Part shown: piece after piece, positions 33,858 to 44,684 of the stretch
Layout: every line of letters begins with the position of its first letter
How positions within the stretch are numbered: position 1 is the stretch's first letter
Origin: Gelatoporia subvermispora B
Lineage: Eukaryota > Basidiomycota > Agaricomycetes > Polyporales > Gelatoporiaceae
Direction of reading: 5' to 3'
DNA: 64,000 bases
NCBI GenBank assembly: GCA_000320605.2
Contig: KB445791.1
Location: 1,825,854 to 1,889,853 of the forward strand
The notes under the pieces: model-generated
Database searches by the model: none
Told to the model about the DNA's origin: nothing
The model's input: the letters and a program-made list of their open reading frames with translations, nothing else
Made by a program: the position numbers and the translations under genes

Positions 33858-36800
33858 ATGATCTCAATGGCCAAGCCACGGGATTGGTCTGGGCCCCAGA
33901 ATGGGCACAACACCAATGGCGTCGCGCCTGGAGGTTCATCTTCTACTTTCCTCTCAAAGCGCCGCTCGACCGCTGCGCACGCTCCCCCACCCCCAGGTCC
34001 TCCCCCAAGCCAGCCTATTCCCAGCGTCCCGGCTTTGACAGTCACGCCGCAGTATGATCCTTACGATGGGCTGTCTGACACGCCCGAAGATCCATTCGAG
34101 ACGCCCTCGTCCTATGAGAGCGCGAGCCCGCCAATGCACCTGTATACGCGTCCATCAGCCTCTTCAAACCTCACTACTATCGCCGCCTTCTCGCAGGCAC
34201 GGCTCGCCTCGTCGTCTACGTCCTCACATGCCGCGTCGCCATTTGGCGACCAGCTATCCGACTCGCCCCCTCGGTCAATGCTGCGAGCAGCAACCGCGAG
34301 ATCCACCGCTCCTACTCAGGACATTGCTCCCGATCGTCTGTTGCTCTCACCCACGGATCCGCGGCCATCTGGTGAACACAGGCCGTCATCACGCCGTGCG
34401 CTCACCAAGGCGCTGGAATTGGCCCGCGAGGCAGTGAAGCTGGACTCTTCCAATGATGATCCTTACGCCGCCGTCCTCGCGTACGGTAAAAGTGTATCAC
34501 TACTAAGTGAAGTGATGGAGCGGGTCATGCGAGGAGAGGACAGCACGGAGCACAGGAGGAACGGAAGGCGGAGAAGTGTGGTCGCACAGGAGGAAGAGGT
34601 CAGACGGTTGAAGTCTATTGTATGTCGTTCCGATCACTCCAAGTTAGACCCTTGTTTGACAGACTGACTCCGCCCGGACAGCATGATACCTACGCAGATC
34701 GGATGCACATTCTGAGTCTGATCTACAGTATTCCTCTCCCACCACACTCTCCGCCATCCACATATACCTCATCCTCCGTCTCCGCTTCGACAGACTCTAC
34801 CCAGCCGCCGTCTCCAACCTCGACGTCACCTAGTTCAGAATTCTCGGAGCCGAGTCCGTATATCGTCCCTTCACAGAGGGGACGCGTATCGGAAGACTCC
34901 AAGGGACATTCTTCAGAAAGCGGCCACGAAGATTATGATACTGAAGCAGATGAAATCGAGCAGGAGGCTCTCGCGGCTATGAGTCGCAAAACACCTTCGT
35001 CGTTTGGCCGTTCGCGGCCAACGACGCCTACGAGCCTTGCCAGCGCACATCCGTACTCCCTCCCATCAAACCCAGTGGTACCTATCAATTCGTCTCCCTC
35101 TGCGAGTCGAATTTCCCTCGTCCCAGCGCCTCGGCAACGTCCTCGCGCATCTTCCTCACTACCGCCGCCGGTTCCCCCTCCCACTAGTCTCCCTCCACCT
35201 GCGCCTGCTGTTGTCGAGCCGCCCGAACTCGGAACCGCGCATCTAAAAGCCGTAGACCCCAATCGGACGCGCGCTGGCTCTGTGAGCCACAAGCGAACAG
35301 GCTCCGGGAGCCGGCTTGGTGCGTTGCATGAAGAGGTCGAGCAGTCAGACGAGATGCTGTCACCCACCACGGACTTGACGCCCACACCACACCGTTTGGA
35401 AGACGCCAGTCGCTTCCGCCAGAGAGGTCTGCTCACACCACAGGATGTCAGCCGAGACCTCCCTCCGCTTCCCTCGCCCTCGCCACAAAGCTCGGAGACG
35501 GACATTACGCCTCGGAATTCGACCGTGCCGCCGGCAGCAGCTCTGGTCAGCGTGTCCGAGCCGTCTTCGCCCCGAAGTAACCCACATTTCGCGACTCCGC
35601 GACCACGAGGCGGATCGACCCTGTCAACTCGCTCAGATGCGAGCAATCCGCCGTATCGGTCGAATTTAATTAACACGACGCCAAATCTGGGCACCATCTC
35701 ACAGCGGCGAACCAAGACGTCTGTGCCGCCTTCGACGTCGTCGTCGTCACCCACGGAGTCGACGGCGTCTGCGTCGTCGATGCCGAGCAGTAGCAGGGGG
35801 ATCGCCTCGTCGTTACCTGCAAGTACAGTGAGCAGCCTAGGCATCGGCGGCCGCAATAGGGCCTCGACGCAGCCCAGCCGGAGGCCTTCGCTTCAGAGCG
35901 CCAACACATATCCGTTCCCCGCACCGACCACCGGCGGCCTCAATGGCTTTCCAGTGCCACGGAAAACCTCCATCCCTTCCCGCCTCAACCCCAATGCGCC
36001 CCCACCAATTACTATCAATACCGCGCTGCTGTCGCCGCCTCTGGGCGCGATGGCCATGGCTCCGCTGGTCCCCCCGCCGCCAATACCCCACGCGAATATA
36101 CCCGCTGCGCCCGCGTCCCCCCTACCTGCGGTCGCGCCGACGGACCCGCTACGGAAGCCATACCACATGATGTCGCTGCTGCGGCAGACGATGACCTCGC
36201 GCACGGGCGGGTACGTGACGCGGCGGCTGCACGTGCCGCACGAGGTGTGGTCGCAGGGCGGCGCGAAGCTCGCGAGCGTGCCCGAGAAAATCCGCGTGGT
36301 CGAGGTGCTGTGCTCCGCGCTCGAGGAGCTGCAGAACTGGAGTGCAGAGTACTTTGGCGCGGGGAACGTGAGCAGCGGCATGGCGCTGGGCATCGGGAGC
36401 ATCGGGCGCAAGGAGGGCGAGGCGTGGGCGGCGAAGCTGGACGAGTTTTCGGCGGTGCTCGATGGGGTGGTGGGCAACTTCGGCAAGAAGCTGGGTGTAG
36501 GCGAGGGCTTTGTGACCAAGAAGAGCAGTGGCGTGAGTGTCTGTTTGACCAGGGCGCTCGCAAACTCTAACGGTGCTTCGTGCAGGTCACGTCATGGGGC
36601 GGCAAGCTCACGCGCCAGCTCGACAAATTCACGAACGGGAAGAAGTGCGTAGTTAGTCGGAAATGAACTGACGGGAGAAATACTAATCCGCATGGCGTCC
36701 GCAGCCTCGATTCGCCCGCTATCTATGTCCATGGGCTCTCCAAGCTCTTCCTCCAGGCGCAGATCCTAGACGAGCACTCCAAAGCTATCAGCTCGACGCC

Positions 36801-36972
36801 GATCGCCCCTCTATACGCGGGCTTCCCCGTCGAGATCCGGCAGGCGTTGGAAATTAAGCTCAAGCATGCGTCGGAATTCTTCGCCAAGGTCGTGCTCACG
36901 TTCGTGATCCGCGACATGGCGTTGCTTTTGGACAAATATGTCAAGAAATGCGAGAAGTGGCTCGCCGAGTAG
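33858..36972 (+). CDS. Long MIT-domain protein
   Basis: Exons 33858-34619, 34682-36532, 36586-36644 and 36705-36972 give 979 residues. A helical MIT-like domain at about residues 180-235 (ALELAREAVKLDSSNDDPYA then LAYGKSVSLLSEVMERV) suggests binding to ESCRT-III tails or endosomal traffic proteins; this role is inferred from the domain. About 500 residues of Ser/Pro/Thr-rich disordered sequence follow. A conserved C-terminal block starts at about 705: KPYHMMSLLRQTMTSRTGGY, RLHVPHEVWSQGG, LQNWSAEYFG, SWGGKLTRQLDKFTNGK, YVHGLSKLFLQAQILDEH and HASEFFAKVVLTFVIRDMAL. This block is the same in other basidiomycete MIT proteins as I recall them. The start is the first ATG in frame; MAKPRDW, three codons later, is an alternative. 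Confidence 0.85.
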
Positions 36973-37484
36973 GCGCACTAAGGAGGCTAGGCATGCCTTG
37001 TATACACCCATCGTACCCATCATCAAGACTGACAGTTGTGGAGGTTCAACGCATTGTAATTTTATGCTTCAGGATTAGATTCCCCGGCTCGTCTCCATGT
37101 GGCTCTTGCATTCCTCTGTTCCTTCTCTTTCGCCCGGAATTCAAGCGCAGCCCCTCGGCCTCCCCTTGTCTATGAGATCCTTATTGTGTTACGAGTTTCC
37201 CTTGTACGTATTGGGCCTCTGGTGCATAATTTCAGCCATGTAAGATTGTCATTACGTATCTGCTTAATTGTACATATCCGCGAGCGGATCGAATGCATGG
37301 CGGCGGAGAAAAGCGATGATAGCCACAGGACATATCGAAGGATATAAAGTACCAAGAATGAAGTTGATTAAGGCCACGAGGGTGCGGTTCGTACAAAATG
37401 AATGAATGCTGTTGAAGTCCGGGGCTACATTACAAATTACACTGGTATACAGGACGATTCCATGCGGCTATTGCGCGGTCTTGA
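36973..37484. other. Convergent intergenic region
   Basis: About 0.5 kb between the stops of the MIT gene (+) and Ies1 copy A (-). It holds only 3' untranslated sequence as far as I can see. Confidence 0.6.
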
Positions 37485-39675
37485 TCAAGAATGAACGGCA
37501 TGCAGAGGGTGGACGCCACCGTTGAGAGGTTGCGGCTCGGGCTCCGGAGTGGGCTCTTTCCCGCGAAGGCGGTTGATGATACGTAGGCGCAGCACTTTGT
37601 ATAGCATCAGCAGGGGCGGCGTCAAGGAGGACCTGATAAACATACCGTAGTCAAGACGAGTATTCTCGTCCGCAAACTCCTCTTCGTCGGAGTCTACCAG
37701 TGGGTCAGTTGTCATGACCACGTGCCAAGCATCTGCACATCCCAATCAGCATCGTGGCGCAGGCGACAGAGCGGGCGTAACACTCACGTTCGAGCATGCT
37801 TCGGTGCGGCAACTCCGGCACCTGTGGCGCGTAATGGTGATCAGGGTATTGCACGGGTGGGTATAGTGAGGATGGGTATATAGAAGGGGTACTCGTCGCT
37901 CGAGAGCCGGTGCCAGAATAGGACCTGGGCTCGCGTGACCTACGGCGCTGTGAACGCACCGGCTGTCCGTTGCTGGACTGGGAGGCTGGAGGGCTGGCTT
38001 GCCTTCGCGGATACGGGTCGGCGGAGACCCGTGGCAGCGAGATGATGTCTGGACTCGTCGGGGGCTCAGGAGACCATTGTGCGCGCCGTAGAGTGCCCTC
38101 GTGCGAACCGCTATGTTGCGTTTGTAAATGCACAGGGTGCTGGCCTATCCGACTGGGACCTAGACAATGCGGATCGCTCAGTAAGGCAACTAGAATCGAA
38201 AAATGCACGAAAACACCTACCGATCATGTCCTCATCCGGAAGGATGGCAATCTGAGGCATGTCATACGCGCTATCTGCAGGGGACGGGTCCCGTGGCCGG
38301 CTGCTAGATTCCGCATGCGACACGCCTCTGCCTCTCCCTCTGCCACGAGAAGAGGTACCCCTAAACCTGAACTTTTCCTTAGGCGCCTTCTGCTGCGCTT
38401 CTTCTCGCTCTTTGCTCTCGACGAATTGCGCCCGCTGTCGGGTCATTTTGTCGGCCCATTCCTTCTCGTCGGGGGGATCCACATTTTCCGCCGCGACTCC
38501 CTCCGTGGTTAGTTCAGTCAGCGCCGGGACCTTATCCGGGTTCTTTTCCGAATGTTCATCAGAAAAGGGGTTGTGTGCCGGAGCTTCGTGATAGTGGAAG
38601 ACCAGCCAAAGAAATGCCCTGGCACGGGTTTCGGACGAAATGGGTATTGGGGTGAAGAAGTCGAGGAAGTCGAATTGCGTGTGAGGCTCGAAGTGAGTAC
38701 GTGCGATTGTCTGGGGCACACGTGAGGGCGAGAGGAGCGCAAGCGATTGAGTTTAATTGTTAGCATTGAATTTTGGCGAACCCGTGGGAACGGACGTACT
38801 GTTGCATGACTTGCGAATACAAATATGAGATTCACGATACTTGTTGGGGGAACATGTCCCGTCCGCTAGATAAGAATAAGCGTAAACAATAAGCAGGTTA
38901 TCCAGGGAGCGACGTAAGCAGGGGGGACATACCGAACGATTCAGGACGTCTGCGGGGGTGCAATACGTGCCCTGCGATTCATTCTCGAGGAGGCAGGATT
39001 TGAGAATGTTCTTGATGCGTGGGGCGTCTTGAAGGTTGCCGTCCGTCTTCTGGAGAGACGGGACAGGATGATATGTCCTCAGAGCAGTTCTCATCTCCGG
39101 GAAGACTAGCGGTAAGATATGTCAGTAAACACAGCACGATTTACTGCGCAGCACGAGTACCACGTCTATGACACTCCGGGACGAAAGCGTGCCATTACGA
39201 AAAGGGGCAAGAGGCAGCAGTTCATCGCGCGAGGGCGAGAGCCAACGTCCACAGAAGGGGGTCCAATTGAGCATTTGCCTACTCACAAGCCATAGTAGTG
39301 TTGATACGGCCAACATTCGATAGCAGGGACATCATGGCGAATTCTGAGCCGAATTCGGGTGTATCCACTAACTTGTCTCGGAGAGCCCTGGAACAGCGAG
39401 GCGAATGGACCAGAGAATTCACATATAAATCTCGAAAGGTAACTTTGCTACCAGGAGGGTCACCACGGAGCGTCTTGTACGGGTCGGTGAAGACAGCTTG
39501 CGGGTCGGTGAATAAATGGTGTAGAAAGTCATACTGGAGGTCTACGCGAGTGAGTGGCTCGCCGTCGTAGTGTTTGACGGCGAGATGCTTGCGGTGTGTA
39601 CCTGCTGGGCTACAAGACGCGTGAAACGGTGGTCAGAGGTCGGTAGAGGAGGAGGACGTACGTCGGGTTTGGCAT
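37485..39675 (-). CDS. IES1: INO80 chromatin-remodelling subunit Ies1, copy A
   Basis: A fungal-specific INO80 complex subunit acting in the nucleus. Eight exons (39675-39662, 39609-39287, 39105-38933, 38865-38800, 38710-38221, 38159-37788, 37732-37646, 37594-37485) give 544 residues. The order is MPNPTPAGTHRKHLAVKHYD, EPLTRVDLQYDFLHHLFTD, SNVGRINTTMAFFPEMRTAL, YHPVPSLQKTDGNLQDAPRI, PPTSIVNLIFVFASHAT and SSETRARAFLWLVFHY. An acidic/charged middle and RGRGRGRG follow, and the end is DEEEFADENTRLDY, INRLRGKEPTPEPEPQ. The blocks QLQDAPR-like, NLIFV and RAxAFLWL are the Ies1 core as I remember it from ascomycetes. A diverged second copy lies at 59062-61033. The promoter is shared divergently with the esterase-like gene. 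Confidence 0.85.
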
Positions 39676-40159
39676 GGTTGGGGGTGAGAGCTAGTGCGGG
39701 CGCGTTCACAGCGGCCAACGTTGCAGCCACATTTACGGCAGCGCCCGATTAGATCTGATAGCTTGCAGCTACGGCTCGCGGCAGCACGAGCCTCCCGCAT
39801 ATCCCACCCTTCCCCACCATGCGCCTACCTTTGCCGTCGCCCCCATGCACATCCTTCCCCTCTTCACCGCTTCGTCCATCTTGAGGACACTCTGCGATAT
39901 GCGGATATCATGCGACGACGCGTCCGACGCGTTGGCGAGGGCATGCGCGCATCTGACGCCTATGACATCCCTCTCTAGATCATAGGGCTCCACAGAAGTA
40001 TCGCTCCTATATTTCTATAACCCGCCGTACCCACAAGGCCTCTCCTACATTCGTGCCTTCAGAATTTTGCACCTATACCGATACGCTCTTCACAAACCAT
40101 CCGCGATCAATATTCCGCTCCTACCGCGTGCCGCATCTCGCTTCGTGCAGAGGTTCTCA
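39676..40159. promoter_or_regulatory. Divergent promoter region Ies1-A/esterase-like gene
   Basis: 484 bases between two start codons. CTATATTTCTATAAC at 40008-40022 is a possible TATA element for the rightward gene. Confidence 0.45.
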
Positions 40160-42108
40160 ATGGATTCACAAAAGCAGAAAGCACTGCTCAAGAGTCATAC
40201 ATACCGACTCTCATTCCAGGACGCTTCCTATGAGCCTTTGGTCTCCGCTGTGGGTGGGTGTTGTTGTCGTATCTCCTTGTTGCCATATCATGGACCGCCC
40301 GCGCTTTAGGCGACGCTGAAGTCGTTCTCATTGGTGACGGATCGCATGGGACATACGAGTTCTACGCACACCGCGCTAACCTCACCCGGCATCTGACCGA
40401 GGAGAAAGGGTTCAACGCGGTCGCAGTCGAGGCAGACTGGCCGGATGCGTTCAGGATCAACCGGTTCGTAAATGGCAAGCATGGCACGGAGTCTAGGCGT
40501 GCTGATAGGTGCGGTCGCTAGGTACATTCATGGAGGCACTTTGGGCGACGGCACTATGGCGTCTCCTCGTGACGCGCTGAGTGATTTCGAGAGGTATATG
40601 CTCTTCATGACACCGTTGTGTATCCTTCTCACGACGGGTCAAAAAGATTCCCCAAGTGGATGTGGAAGAATGAGGTCATGCCGCCGTTCATCCGTCACTT
40701 GAGAGAACACAACGAAAAGGTGATGCGCGAAAGCAACGACGCATCAAACACTGTATCGTTCTACGGCATGGACTTGTACTCCCTCCATCGCTCTGCCGAC
40801 GAGGTGGTCAAGTATCTCGAGAAGGTCGATCCCGAGGGCGCCAAAGCTGCGCGGAAGAAGTCTGTCTGCTTCTCTGTCCGCTGCCGTCATATATTGACAT
40901 GTTCGTAGATACAATTGCTTCGAGCGCTTCGGGGAGGACACCACTCGGTATGCATTCGCAGCGCAATTCGGACTCTCAAAGGTACAGCAATTATCTGTCT
41001 AGTATCAGCTCCTCGTCACTGACAGCTCTTCTACTTCCTAGAGCTGCCACAAGGAGGTCATTCTGAATTTGAAGAGCCTTCTCAAGAACCATCAGAAGTA
41101 CATCGATGAGCAGAGGGCCATGGGCGGCGGGTTCAGTCATCCAGCTGAGGAGCAGTTCGTTGCTGAGATGAATGCGCTTGTCGTGAAAGATGCGGAAGAA
41201 TATTATCGCACAATGCTTACCGAAGATGCCCACAGCTGGAATCTCAGGTTCGAACGCTGGTCCGAGATCTTTGTGAATTGACTAACACGTTCGATTTGGC
41301 AGGGACGAGCACTTCGCGAGAACCCTCGTGAAAATCGCAGAGCATATGGGTTCCAACGATAGTCATGGGGGACATAGGAAAGCGAAGATTGTGGTTTGGG
41401 CACACAATTCCCACGTAGGTGATGCGAGGGCGACTGACATGGGTCGACGGAGAGGTCTGTGACGCATTTCTCAACTGGCACAATCTCGCTGACCAGTGAG
41501 AAATAGGCGAACTCAATGTCGGTCAGCTCTGTCGGGAACTCTTTGGAGAGAGCAACGTCTTCAACGTCGGCTTCCTCACGAACAGGGGTACAGGTACGGC
41601 ATCTCGCTTTGCTTCCGTTGGATGCCGGCTGATGCGATGTGACCTCCCTAGTGACTGCTGCGTATAATTGGGACGATCCTCCCCACTGGCAGAGGATGAA
41701 CCCGCCCATCGAGAATTCGATTGAGCGCGTCTTCGACGACAACGAAGATGACGACTCTTTCGTGATCACGCACCGCATCGAAAAGGGAGCCGACGGCCAG
41801 AACAAGAAGGTCGAGGTGGCATCGGAAATGAGCGAGTACGTAGCACGATCAGTCTCTGAGTTCGAGCAACCTCACCGATAACGACGCACAGGTATCTCAA
41901 CCGTCCTCGCTACCAGCGATTCATCGGTGTGATCTACCGCAAGGACACGGAAAGACCGTCGCATTACTCCAAGTGCAGTGTGGCCGATCAGTACGACGCG
42001 GTCGCTCATCTGAAAGAGTCGCGGGGTATCCAGCCGTTGGAGCCGGAGGACACCTGGAAGGGTCCAGTGAAGGGCGAGCTCGACCTGACCTTCCCTTTCG
42101 GCTACTAA
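40160..42108 (+). CDS. Erythromycin-esterase-like protein
   Basis: Member of the EreA/EreB superfamily; in fungi the natural substrate is unknown, so resistance should not be assumed. Ten exons (40160-40253, 40310-40463, 40522-40593, 40647-40859, 40909-40981, 41042-41247, 41303-41454, 41507-41593, 41652-41835, 41892-42108) give 483 residues. Family landmarks: [19 protein letters not shown] with the metal/catalytic His region near residue 43, [68 protein letters not shown] and [19 protein letters not shown], ending LDLTFPFGY. Full length for the family (about 430-480). No signal peptide, so probably cytosolic. The start is the first ATG in the open frame. Confidence 0.9.
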
Positions 42109-42365
42109 GAGATGTGTCGAAGGAGCATGCGGTATGTATGAGATGTGCACTTGTATCGATAGTCCGACTGTATACTAGATCGCCTCGTTTTCTGTACTTC
42201 CAGCTCTGAAGAAAATTCGATATGCGTCAGCCTTTTCAGTGCCAGGCCAGAGACGAAGAGTTTCCAACGAACTTTCAGTCAGCATGTACCTTTATTGTCT
42301 ACTGATGCTCAGCACGGATGTACATAGGCCACAGTGGAGGAACGGGAGGTAGGGCTACATTGTTC

Positions 42366-44036
42366 TCAACAATTACCCCGCATATTAATACAATATCTAG
42401 GACTTCTACAGGGACACCGTTCAAACGACGTCCAGTCCCACAGTGCCCCCGGGGGGCTTCTGCCTCTCTTGATTGCGTGCGCGCTCGTGAGCCGCGCGTG
42501 TACGCGCATCGCTATGGAACGAGCCCTATCAGCAAGGGCCGCAAGCAACAACAGAAAAAGAACAACGCACGGTCTATTGATAAGTGACTCGTTACCGGTG
42601 AAGATGCAGGTGTCGTAAAGGAAGATGCCCGCTAGAATGCCAAGTGAGCACGCAATACCACTGGGACGACCGAGCCGGATGGACGCACCCTGAGCACCAA
42701 GAATAGGACCAAGGACGGGGCACCACAGCCAGTATTGGCTGGGATAATCAATGGGTCAGGACGATGACGTTGGACAAGAACATGACGGAGGAACTCACTT
42801 CCTGAAGGTGAACACCTCCTTCCCATAGCCAACCATCGCTGTCGCAATTCGAGGGCCAAGGTCACGCGCCGGGTTAATGGCGTAACCTTAGAGGAGACGT
42901 AACGCAGTCAGCCAAGAGGAGAAGCGTAACGGGGAGCAGAAACACACCAGTCTGATAACCTAGGGCAATGCCGATACCCAGAACAGCGATAAACAGCGCA
43001 AGGGGGACAAGGCCCGGGGGCGGCGGGCCGTTTCGCTGGTCCGTGAAGGCACAGACGACGATGAGCAGGACTGCCGTGCCTAAGAACTATTTGCACACAC
43101 GCGGACGGGATGTCAGCAGCGACATCTACGCCGCTCAAAATAAGCTCGTGCGCGTACCTCATCAAAGAAGCAGTTCACGTTGGTCATGTAGTCGGCCTTC
43201 CAAGCGTGTCCGGTGAGCTCATATGAAGCCACGTGAACGACTGCGGAGGGACTTACAGCATAGGTCGAGAACAGGGACGCCGTGCCCGGGACGGTGCGGA
43301 TTCCGCGTCCGCCTTCGACGATGTCGATAGCCCGGATGTAGTCCGCATAGATTATGAGCCCGCCGACGACTCCGCCGAGCACCTGCGCCGCGATGTACTT
43401 GGGCACTTTGCGCCAGGGGAAGTCGCGAAATGTCGCAAATGCGAGTGTCACCGCTGGGTTGATGTGTCCGCCAGAAACGCCGCTAGAGACCCAAACACCG
43501 AGAGCTGTGCCTGCATAGGGGACCAGGATGAGCCAGAGCAAGTGGCGAAGTGGAGCAAGGCGAAACATCTGCTTACCAACCGCCCATCCGAATGCGAGGG
43601 ACAAGTAGTCCTACAACGACGGATGTGAGGCACAGATGACGTAGCATATCGACAATGGCTTACACCTTTCTGCGACGTTGCGACGCCGGGGTTGGTGGAA
43701 AGCACCACCTGACAGTCGACGCCAGCACCGAAGATAATGAGGATCATGACGCCAAGAAACTCTGCGGCGGGCTCCCTGATGACCTCTCTGCATCGCGAAC
43801 GAACAAACGCATGAGTAAAGACATGCGAATCGTGAAGATAAGAGAAGGACGCACCGAACATAGGCCCACCGGTTCGGGTATTTTGTATAATGGACCAAGG
43901 GCATGTCTGTGCTCGGGGCCTCGTTCACAGACTCGGTGGTCGTGTTGGAACTTTCTATGTGCTCAATATCGACCTCTTTCGAGTGCCGATGTGAGGGGAA
44001 GGTAAGGTGGATGCGGCGCATTATACCTTTTGACAT
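42366..44036 (-). CDS. Aquaglyceroporin (MIP family channel)
   Basis: A six-span channel for glycerol and water in the plasma membrane. Nine exons (44036-43855, 43787-43664, 43610-43577, 43510-43257, 43196-43158, 43086-42948, 42886-42799, 42738-42689, 42631-42366) give 391 residues. The N-terminus is hydrophilic (about 60 residues). Then [19 protein letters not shown], first pore motif [17 protein letters not shown] (Asn131-Pro-Ala) and second pore motif [13 protein letters not shown] (Asn262-Pro-Ala-Arg-Asp). The Asp after NPAR is the mark of glycerol-conducting members. [20 protein letters not shown] and [14 protein letters not shown] are also typical. The C-terminal 60 residues are basic and variable; the stop at 42366 follows open frame only, so the tail is the least certain part. 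The 34- and 39-base exons are confirmed by phase. Confidence 0.9.
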
Positions 44037-44684
44037 GGCAGCTCGGGAGCCGGTGGTACTAGGGATTGAGAGAGGAACCTCTTGTAAAGTTGTTCGGAAT
44101 ACGAGCAACAAGTTCACGCTGCTCTTAGGAGCGGAGAGGGACTATCGGGGTAGACGACGGATCGCTTCTGCCGAACGGCTGATATGAGAATTTGGATGGG
44201 CTTAAGGAGATGAAGGGGCAAATATATGGCGCAGGCGAGGGTGGTCGGGGCCTGCCCTTCGTCAGAGACCGCATGACCACGCTCCGCTAGCGCGGCGAGC
44301 TCTGCTCCAGATATGCAGACTGACTCGGAGTCGGAGCGATCTTGCGGGCAGGGCGAGTTATCATCCTACTCCGTGCGATCGCAAAGCGGGGTGTGATCGC
44401 GCTTGGCCCATCGCTTTCGTCGCAGGCAGATCTCCTTTGCACGTGGGTAGACCTCGCCGTGCCGCGTCCTGCCGCGTCTGAGTCCTATCTGCTCGAACAC
44501 TCTAGCACACCGAGCACGCTCTGGCCTAGAGCAGTTGAATCAATTATAGACGTCCACAAGCGACACAAGTGCCTAGACACACCAGATGGGCCCCTCCGAC
44601 CTCCACGGGGACAGGTCCCAAAGTGAATATCTACACCCATGACTTGAATTCACAAGAACAGCCACGGTAAATGTACACAAATGT
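44037..44684. other. Intergenic region upstream of aquaporin gene
   Basis: 650 bases with no supported gene. AAATATATGG near 44220 could be a TATA-like element for the leftward aquaporin gene. Confidence 0.45.
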
